From contig JAYVZS010000029.1 in NCBI GenBank assembly GCA_043783155.1, forward strand, positions 35,556 to 99,555: a DNA stretch of 64,000 nucleotides. The letters are read 5' to 3'. Positions within the stretch are counted from its first letter, which is position 1. Each line of letters opens with the position of its first letter. Both the position numbers and the translations under genes were made by a program. The DNA comes from JAPLDA01 sp043783155. Lineage in GTDB: Bacteria > Bacteroidota > Bacteroidia > AKYH767-A > 2013-40CM-41-45. The notes beneath the pieces were generated by a model. It ran no database searches. It was not told where the DNA came from and saw only the letters and a program-made list of their open reading frames with translations. This document shows positions 17,000-22,839 of this stretch, in pieces.

Positions 17000-17443
17000 C
17001 TATTGAGTAACAGCAATTTTCTTCACACGATTCACATGCCTTCCTCCTTCGAATGGGGTGGTTAAAAAAGTCATTGTAAATTGTTTTGCTTCTTCTGATG
17101 AAATAAACCTGGACGGGAGACAAATTACATTTGCGTCGTTGTGTGAACGTGCAAGAGCGGCCACTTCATTTTTCCACGCAATCGCTGCACGAATTTGCTG
17201 GTGCTTGTTCGCTGTAATCGCAACACCATTGGCGCTGCCACAAATTAAAACACCCAGATCATTTTCTTTTCGCTCAATCGATTCTGCAACAGGATGAACA
17301 AAATCCGGGTAATCAACCGAATCGAGCGAATATGTTCCAAAGTCTTTCACTTCATATCCTTCACCGGCAAGCATTTTCTTAACCAGTTCTTTGTATTCGA
17401 AGCCGGCATGGTCGCAGCCCACGGCTATCCTTGGTTTTGACAT
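17000..17443 (-). CDS. rpiB: Ribose-5-phosphate isomerase B
   Basis: Interconverts ribose 5-phosphate and ribulose 5-phosphate in the cytoplasm (non-oxidative pentose phosphate pathway). The 147 residues match the RpiB/LacAB fold: IAVGCDHAGFEYKE at the N-terminus, LGVLICGSANGVAITANK holding the catalytic Cys and anion-binding loop, and SHNDANVICLPSRFI. The LacA/LacB relatives share the fold, but a single short copy with the active Cys fits RpiB. It has its own promoter element close upstream and leads into the M28 gene. Confidence 0.95.
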   Translation of the reverse strand: MSKPRIAVGCDHAGFEYKELVKKMLAGEGYEVKDFGTYSLDSVDYPDFVHPVAESIERKENDLGVLICGSANGVAITANKHQQIRAAIAWKNEVAALARSHNDANVICLPSRFISSEEAKQFTMTFLTTPFEGGRHVNRVKKIAVTQ

Positions 17444-17468
17444 GTTTTCAACAGTTTTAGTAGTGAAA

Positions 17469-17476
17469 CAAAGGTA
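17469..17476 (-). promoter_or_regulatory. Probable rpiB promoter -7 element
   Basis: On the minus strand this reads TACCTTTG, an exact match to the Bacteroidota TAnnTTTG consensus, about 26 nt before the rpiB ATG. A -33 TTTG is not clear at the expected distance. Confidence 0.5.
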
Positions 17477-17616
17477 CTTAAATTGTTTTCAACACCGGAT
17501 AAATTTTAGAGGACAAACAGCTGATAAATAGTCGTCTCTGAAACAACGTTATTAACATTAACTTTGTGTATTAAATTAATTTCTGTTTCAAAGAAAATGT
17601 AAAAAAGCTTTGGTGT

Positions 17617-17887
17617 GTTCATTACTTAAACCCATGGACTATTAAAATCCGGAAAGCAAGAAAAAGAAATAAAAAGTTACATAAAGTTGCACACAAAATT
17701 CCGGCGTTTAATGAACCGGTTTGAAAAAATACTTTTACATGATCCCGTTTTACAATCGTTGTTCATTACAAATCAAGTTTCATATCATTCAAGTGATTAC
17801 AAAATTAAACGCTGTTCATAACCGTTCATATTTTGTGTGTAACTCCAAAGTCAAGTGATTGGATGAAAATTTACCAACTCAATGAAC
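17617..17887. promoter_or_regulatory. Cluster of six GTTCAT-type motifs
   Basis: GTTCAT occurs on the plus strand at 17617-17622, 17761-17766, 17814-17819 and 17824-17829. It occurs on the minus strand at 17711-17716 and 17882-17887. Extended copies fit TGTTCATTA closely. Well under one copy is expected by chance in a spacer of this size and composition. A regulator-binding array or initiator-binding region are both possible; the protein is unknown. Confidence 0.55.
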
Positions 17888-17891
17888 AGGC

Positions 17892-17944
17892 TAATAGTAG
17901 TAATATATTTCTTATTAAATAAAATATAATACTATTACTATATG
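17892..17944. promoter_or_regulatory. AT-rich core with TAG/TAA triplets and imperfect dyad
   Basis: TAATAGTAGTAATAT (17892-17906) reads as consecutive TAR triplets. A nearly reverse-complementary ACTATTACTATAT-type arm lies at 17931-17943, with only A/T and few other bases between. It sits next to the last GTTCAT-type motif. It resembles an easily melted DNA element; function is inferred only. Confidence 0.4.
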
Positions 17945-17990
17945 TGTTTAATAACAAAAACGGTTAATTTTTAAAAACAGATATTTGCGG

Positions 17991-18941
17991 ATGGAAATTG
18001 ATGTAACGCTTGATTTGTTTTCGGAGATCAAAAAAATTAAAAAAGAAAAAAACGCCATCATCCTGGCGCATTACTACCAGGAGCCGGATATCCAGGACAT
18101 TGCGGATTTTATCGGAGACAGTCTTGGTCTGGCACAGCAAGCGGAAAAGACCACTGCCGACATCATCGCTTTTGCAGGAGTTCATTTCATGGGTGAGACG
18201 GCAAAAATTTTAAATCCCGATAAAAAAGTTGTGTTGCCGGATTTACGCGCCGGATGTTCGCTTGCTGATTCATGTCCAGCCGATAAATTTAAAAAATTCA
18301 TCGACGAACATCCTGATCATGTCGTGATATCGTACATAAACTGCAGCGCTGAAACAAAAGCGCTCAGTAACATTATCTGTACTTCGTCTAATGCTGTTGC
18401 TGTCGTGAACAGTGTTCCGAAAGACAAAAAAATAATCTTTGCCCCCGATCGGAATCTTGGACGGTACATCATCAGTAAAACCGGTCGCGACATGGTTTTA
18501 TGGAACGGCGTGTGCATGGTGCACGAAATTTTTTCTTTTGAGAAAATTACCAAGCTGAAACATACGCATCCTGAAGCAAAGTTTATTGCTCATCCCGAAT
18601 GCGAACCTGTTGTACTTGAATTAGCCGATTACATTGGTTCAACAACCGGTTTATTAAATTATACGACGAAAAGCGCTGATCGTGAATTTATTGTTGCCAC
18701 AGAAACCGGAATTATTTACCAGATGGCGAAAGCATCCCCGGATAAAACATTTATTCCAGCACCGCCGAATAATTCCTGCGCATGCAACGATTGTCCGCAC
18801 ATGAAACTAAACACGCTCGAAAAACTTTATCTTTGTCTGAAAGACGAAACGCCGGAGATTATTCTCGCCGAAGACTTGCGCATCAAAGCATTGAAACCAA
18901 TTAAAAGAATGCTGGAAATTTCTGCACAACATGGACTGTAA
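17991..18941 (+). CDS. nadA: Quinolinate synthase
   Basis: Condenses iminoaspartate with dihydroxyacetone phosphate to quinolinate, the NAD precursor, in the cytoplasm. The 316 residues match NadA. AIILAHYYQEPDIQDIADFIGDS is the first pseudo-symmetric domain motif. The 4Fe-4S cysteines are in LRAGCSLADSC, WNGVCMVHEIF and CACNDCPHM. The ATG at 17991 was preferred to the TTG at 17985. A near-consensus -7 element overlaps the region just upstream, so the leader may be very short. No nadB or nadC is nearby. The stop overlaps the start of the MORN protein by 11 bp. Confidence 0.96.
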   Translation: MEIDVTLDLFSEIKKIKKEKNAIILAHYYQEPDIQDIADFIGDSLGLAQQAEKTTADIIAFAGVHFMGETAKILNPDKKVVLPDLRAGCSLADSCPADKFKKFIDEHPDHVVISYINCSAETKALSNIICTSSNAVAVVNSVPKDKKIIFAPDRNLGRYIISKTGRDMVLWNGVCMVHEIFSFEKITKLKHTHPEAKFIAHPECEPVVLELADYIGSTTGLLNYTTKSADREFIVATETGIIYQMAKASPDKTFIPAPPNNSCACNDCPHMKLNTLEKLYLCLKDETPEIILAEDLRIKALKPIKRMLEISAQHGL

Positions 18942-20505
18942 AAAGATTGAAAATTGTAGATTGAAAATTGAAAAGAGATTGTCCGGACTCATAATCTTTA
19001 TTCTTCAATTTTCAATTTTGTCTTTTGCACAGCAGTCTGAAGCCGTCCGTAACGGCCCTACAAAATTCTATTATCCCAACGGACAGCTTTCAAGCGAAGG
19101 AATGATGCGCGAAGGAAAACCGGATGGTTACTGGAAAACATATTTTCAAACCGGAAAGATAAAAGCCGAAGGGAATCGTGTCAACTTTAAGCTGGACAGT
19201 CTTTGGAAATTCTACAGCGATTCCGGCGTCGTTACATCTGCGTACAACTACTGGGAAGGAATTAAGCACGGACTTCAGAAAACATTTTATCCGGATGGTG
19301 TTATTCAATCGGAAGAAATAGATTCGATGGGGGTTCGCAACGGCAGTTCAAAATTCTACAGCGAAAACGGAACGATTGCCAAGGTTGTAAAGTATATTGC
19401 AGGAGTAGAGAACGGAATGGCGCGCGAATATATTTCTGACGGAACTTTGGTGCGGGTAATTTTTTATAAGAAGGGATATTTTCAAAAAGACGAAAAAATT
19501 AATCGCAAAGACAAAGCGGGCCAGAAGCAAGGTGTATACAAAGAATATTACGAGTCTGATCAGTTGAAAGCGGAAGGCGTTTACAAAGACGATAAGAAGG
19601 ACGGAATATTTAAAGAGTATTCGGAAGACGGGCGCGTGACGAAGAAAGAAGAATACATAAACGGAGAGTTGGTAAAACCGGAAGAGCGTGAGCAGGACAA
19701 ATTTGAAGTGAAGCGCGATTATTATCCCGGAGGAGAAACGAAAATTGTTGGTACATACAGGAAAGGTGTTCCGGATGGCGTGTTTAGAGAATACGATGAA
19801 AAAGGAAATCTCGAAGGAACAAAAATCTACCATGCCGGACAAATTATTCGTTCCGGAAAATTAGATGACCAGGGACGCGAGCAAGGTGAGTGGAAAGAGT
19901 TTTATGACACTGGACATTTGCGTTCAATCGGAAATTATGTGGATGGAAAACGCGAAGGCAACTGGAAATTTTCTTTTGAAAATGATTCACTCGAGCAAAC
20001 GGGTAATTACACAAAAGGAAAACCGAATGGTCCGTGGAAATGGTATTACCCGACCGGACAGATCCGTCGCGAAGAAATTTATGCGAACGGAAAAGAAGCC
20101 GGATACATGACAGAATACAGCGACACCGGCAGTGTGATGGCCGAAGGAAATTATGTTGACGGCAAACAAGACGGAGCTTGGAAATATCGGATCGGAGAAT
20201 ACATCGCCGAAGGAAAATTTGTGGATGGAAAAGAAGATGGTCCGTGGAAGCAACTGTATGACAATGGAAAAATTGCTTTTGAAGGCGAATACCTCGAAGG
20301 ACAGGAAACGGGTATGCATAAATATTACTATGCGAATGGAAAAATAAGTGAAGAAAGAAATTACCGGCTCGGCTCTCCCGACGGCATCTGGAAAAAGTAT
20401 GATGAAAACGGTGAAGTAATTATCGAATCAGTTTACAAAGATGGAGTTGAAGTGAAAATCAACGGAGAGCCCGTTCCGGAAGGGAATCAGAAGACATCGA
20501 ATTAA
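18931..20505 (+). CDS. Secreted MORN-repeat (YwqK-like) protein
   Basis: A 524-residue protein built of about seventeen MORN_2/YwqK-type repeats of roughly 23 residues. Examples are YYPTGQIRREEIYANGKEAG and YDNGKIAFEGEYLEGQETG, forming a long beta-meander. A hydrophobic segment (LIIFILQFSILSFAQQSE) at about residues 18-35 should export it. The ATG at 18931 overlaps the nadA stop by 11 bp and is the only ATG before that segment; a TTG at 18979 is an alternative. Oddly, the whole N-terminal region is encoded by a repeat/inverted repeat (18945-19019). Such proteins are often surface scaffolds in Bacteroidota. The name antitoxin given to YwqK relatives is not supported here. Confidence 0.85.
   Translation: MDCKKIENCRLKIEKRLSGLIIFILQFSILSFAQQSEAVRNGPTKFYYPNGQLSSEGMMREGKPDGYWKTYFQTGKIKAEGNRVNFKLDSLWKFYSDSGVVTSAYNYWEGIKHGLQKTFYPDGVIQSEEIDSMGVRNGSSKFYSENGTIAKVVKYIAGVENGMAREYISDGTLVRVIFYKKGYFQKDEKINRKDKAGQKQGVYKEYYESDQLKAEGVYKDDKKDGIFKEYSEDGRVTKKEEYINGELVKPEEREQDKFEVKRDYYPGGETKIVGTYRKGVPDGVFREYDEKGNLEGTKIYHAGQIIRSGKLDDQGREQGEWKEFYDTGHLRSIGNYVDGKREGNWKFSFENDSLEQTGNYTKGKPNGPWKWYYPTGQIRREEIYANGKEAGYMTEYSDTGSVMAEGNYVDGKQDGAWKYRIGEYIAEGKFVDGKEDGPWKQLYDNGKIAFEGEYLEGQETGMHKYYYANGKISEERNYRLGSPDGIWKKYDENGEVIIESVYKDGVEVKINGEPVPEGNQKTSN
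18945..19019. repeat. Repeat/inverted repeat encoding a signal-peptide region
   Basis: GATTGAAAATTG occurs twice (18945-18956 and 18959-18970). TTGAAAATTGAA (18961-18972) is perfectly complementary to TTCAATTTTCAA (19004-19015), giving a 12-bp stem with a 31-nt loop. The element overlaps the first codons of the MORN gene and supplies part of its hydrophobic leader. Confidence 0.7.
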
Positions 20506-20559
20506 AATTTTTTATTACTTCGCAGACTTTTTATTTCAAACAGCGATTTAAAAGTAATT

Positions 20560-20632
20560 GACTCCGTAGCTCAGTTGGTAGAGCAGCTGACTCTTAATCA
20601 TCGGGTCGAGAGTTCGAATCTCTCCGGGGTCA
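20560..20632 (+). tRNA. tRNA-Lys (CTT)
   Basis: The 73-nt cloverleaf has acceptor arm GACTCCG pairing with CGGGGTC and discriminator A. The D-arm is GCTC/GAGC, the T-arm GAGAG-TTCGAAT-CTCTC, and the anticodon loop CTCTTAA gives anticodon CTT. The CCA end is not encoded. One C-U mismatch is present in the anticodon stem (second pair). A terminator follows at 20650. Confidence 0.95.
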
Positions 20633-20649
20633 CACGTTAATAATGCAAG

Positions 20650-20687
20650 CCACTGTAAATAGTACTTTACAGTGGTTTCGTTTTTTT
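20650..20687 (+). terminator. Rho-independent terminator after tRNA-Lys
   Basis: Perfect 10-bp stem CCACTGTAAA/TTTACAGTGG (20650-20659 and 20666-20675) with a 6-nt loop, followed by TTTCGTTTTTTT. Confidence 0.9.
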
Positions 20688-20757
20688 AGAGAACGCCTAC
20701 ACAAAATTGGTTGTTAAAATAAAAAGGAGTAGCTTTCGGTTACTAATTTGGCATCGT

Positions 20758-22338
20758 ATGAAATGGCTACCATGTTTTCTTTTGAGCTTTTGTTGTTTCT
20801 ATTCATTTGCCCAGCCGGCAATTCAATGGCAGAAATCATTTGGAGGAAGTGGCCATGAGGTAGCATATTCAATCCAACAAACACCCGATAGTGGTTATGT
20901 TGTCGCCGGATGGTCAATCTCAAATGACGGAGACGTAACGGGGAATCATGGTGATTATGATTACTGGATTGTAAAATTAAATGGAAACGGAATGATATCG
21001 TGGGAGAAAAGTTTTGGTGGATCGGGCATCGATCATGCCTTTGCAATTCAACGAACAAATAACAATGGATATATTGTAGCGGGGTCATCTAATTCTAATG
21101 ATAGTGAAGTAAGTGGGAATCATGGTAGCTATGACTCGTGGATAGTGAAACTGGACAGTACGGGAGTTATTCAATGGCAGAAATCATTGGGAGGAACTGG
21201 TAATGAGGTTGCATGGTCGATACAACAGACCACAGACAGTGGTTATATTGTAGCTGGGGGCTCTAATTCAAATGACGGTGACATTACAGCGAATCATGGA
21301 GGATACGATTACTGGATTGTTAGACTTGACAGTATGGGAACAGTCCAATGGCAGAAATCATTGGGAGGCTCCGCAGATGATATAGCATATTCAATCCAAC
21401 AAACGAATGACGGGGGTTATATTGTTGCGGGAGAGTCTTATTCAAATGATGGTGATGTTACCGGTAATCATGGTGTAATTGATTACTGGATAGTAAAACT
21501 AAACAGTATGGGAGGAATACAATGGCAGAAATGTTTGGGGGGGACGTCAGCCGATTTTGCATACTCAATCCAACAAACAAGCGATAGTGGTTATATCATT
21601 GCCGGGGACTCTTTTTCAAATGATAGTGATGTAACAGCAAATCATGGTGGCCATGATTACTGGATTGTGAAACTGAACAACATAGGGGTTATCCAATGGC
21701 AGAAGTGTTTAGGAGGAACCGGATATTATGATGCGGCATTCTCAATCCAACAAACAACAGATGGGGGGAGTGTTGTTGCCGGCTATTCTAACTCGGTAGA
21801 TGGTGATGTAACCGGAAATCACGGCGGAAATTCTGATTATTGGATAGTGAAACAGGACAGCACAGGGGCTGTTCAATGGCAAAAGTGTTTGGGGGGGACT
21901 AGTCAAGATAACGCTTATTCGATACGCGAAACAATCGATGGCGGTTACATTGTTGCAGGGGGCTCTTCATCAAATAATGGCGATATAACAGCGGGGCGCG
22001 GCGGTTTTGATTATTGGATAGTGAAACTTAGCCCGGTTGTTTTAGGCGCGACAGAAATCAACACTTCGCTTTCAAATCCTCAAATCTTCCCCAACCCCAT
22101 TTCAAATTTAACCACCATTTCATTTTCTCTTTTACAATCTGAAAAGATATCGGTGAACATTTATGACATTACAGGAAGATTAATAAAGAATCTCATTATT
22201 GGAAATTTAAACCCGGGGGAGCATCAACTCAAATGGAATGTTGCTGATGAAAATAAAATTGATGATGGTGTTTATTTATTGAACATCACAGGCGAAAGTT
22301 TTTCGCAGTCTTGTAAGTTGGTTGTTGTTAAGCAATAA
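20758..22338 (+). CDS. Repeat-built secreted protein with T9SS sorting domain
   Basis: A 526-residue protein. The start at 20758 gives a signal peptide (MKWLPCFLLSFCCFYSFAQ); an earlier start at 20707 would add 17 residues before it. Seven tandem repeats of about 58 residues follow, each of the form IQWQKSLGGTGNEVAYSIQQ...GGYIVAGGSNSNDGDVTGNHG..DYWIVKLD, probably beta-propeller or solenoid blades. The last 80 residues are a type IX sorting domain (IFPNPISNLTTISF, VNIYDITGRLIKNL, DDGVYLLNITGESFSQSCKLVV). It should be sent across the outer membrane and attached to the surface or released. The repeats are also alike at DNA level, so recombination could change their number. Confidence 0.88.
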   Translation: MKWLPCFLLSFCCFYSFAQPAIQWQKSFGGSGHEVAYSIQQTPDSGYVVAGWSISNDGDVTGNHGDYDYWIVKLNGNGMISWEKSFGGSGIDHAFAIQRTNNNGYIVAGSSNSNDSEVSGNHGSYDSWIVKLDSTGVIQWQKSLGGTGNEVAWSIQQTTDSGYIVAGGSNSNDGDITANHGGYDYWIVRLDSMGTVQWQKSLGGSADDIAYSIQQTNDGGYIVAGESYSNDGDVTGNHGVIDYWIVKLNSMGGIQWQKCLGGTSADFAYSIQQTSDSGYIIAGDSFSNDSDVTANHGGHDYWIVKLNNIGVIQWQKCLGGTGYYDAAFSIQQTTDGGSVVAGYSNSVDGDVTGNHGGNSDYWIVKQDSTGAVQWQKCLGGTSQDNAYSIRETIDGGYIVAGGSSSNNGDITAGRGGFDYWIVKLSPVVLGATEINTSLSNPQIFPNPISNLTTISFSLLQSEKISVNIYDITGRLIKNLIIGNLNPGEHQLKWNVADENKIDDGVYLLNITGESFSQSCKLVVVKQ

Positions 22339-22357
22339 TTTCTATACCCCAGAACAA

Positions 22358-22765
22358 TTATTTAAAATTCTCAATGTTCTGAAAAATTATTTTCTGATCG
22401 CCTTCGTCGCTGATAACGAGATAGGTTTCCAAAACAGTTACACGATCACAGACTACTTTGTATTTTAATTCAAGCTGGTTGATGCCCTTGTTGGCATCGT
22501 GTTTTTCTGCGGAAGAAATTAATTCAAACGATTTCATCGCGCCCATCGTGTCTTTTAACTTCTTAAATTTTTCTGTCTTCTGATCAAGTGGCTCGCTTTC
22601 GTTGAACGACGATGTGTAATATTTATCAAGTGAAGAGTAGTTTTCGGTCTTCAGATCGTTGAGTAAATTTTCAACCATTGCTTTTGCTTTCGGTTGATCA
22701 ATCTTGCCCACACCGCAGGAAGAGAGAAGCACGAGAAGAATGAATAAGGATGAGATTGTTTTCAT
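22358..22765 (-). CDS. Small lipoprotein
   Basis: A 135-residue protein with a lipoprotein signal (LFILLVLLSSCGVGK; Cys in the LSSC lipobox), so it is anchored in a membrane. The rest is a small alpha/beta domain (KAKAMVENLLNDLKTENYSSLDKYYTSSF then QLELKYKVVCDRVTVLETYLVI). This is the pattern of NTF2/DUF4019-like periplasmic domains; family placement is tentative. It is convergent with the T9SS gene and lies 74 bp from rnr on the same strand. Confidence 0.75.
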   Translation of the reverse strand: MKTISSLFILLVLLSSCGVGKIDQPKAKAMVENLLNDLKTENYSSLDKYYTSSFNESEPLDQKTEKFKKLKDTMGAMKSFELISSAEKHDANKGINQLELKYKVVCDRVTVLETYLVISDEGDQKIIFQNIENFK

Positions 22766-22794
22766 GGTTGGTTGTGGTTAGACTAATTTTCTTT

Positions 22795-22826
22795 TCTCGC
22801 AAAGGCGCAAGGGGCGCTAAGAAAAA
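22795..22826. repeat. CGCAAAGGCGCAAGGGGCGC-type stuttering repeat
   Basis: The spacer between rnr and the lipoprotein contains TCTCGCAAAGGCGCAAGG followed by GGCGCTAAG, a run of related GCGCAA/GCGCTA units. Such units occur as dispersed intergenic words in many environmental bacterial genomes. Here only this copy was noticed. Confidence 0.5.
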
Positions 22827-22839
22827 ATAAGAGAGTCGT

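Larger units (their letters stand above)
17444..17984. other. AT-rich divergent spacer rpiB-nadA
   Basis: 541 bp without a gene. It contains a -7 element for rpiB (17469-17476), a plus-strand TAACTTTG (17559-17566), six GTTCAT/ATGAAC motifs, a 10-bp direct repeat TCAAGTGATT (17789-17798 and 17851-17860), and an AT-rich core (17892-17944). Sites with two mismatches to the DnaA box TTATCCACA occur (TTGCACACA near 17687; TTACACACA on the minus strand near 17836), but no perfect box. Its size and motif density are unusual for this window. Confidence 0.6.

Noticed and set aside
17680..17845. DnaA boxes
   Set aside because: Only sites with two mismatches to TTATCCACA were found, so they are not listed as features.
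19348..19842. 164-residue frame antisense to the MORN gene
   Set aside because: Phe/Val-rich shadow of the repeat-coding strand without motifs.
18931..20505. YwqK-type antitoxin of a toxin-antitoxin pair
   Set aside because: The MORN repeats fit that name in databases, but no toxin gene is adjacent and the protein appears to be exported.
20758..22080. Possible CRISPR-like repeat array
   Set aside because: The repeats are 174-nt coding units in one open frame with a sorting domain, not short repeats with unique spacers.
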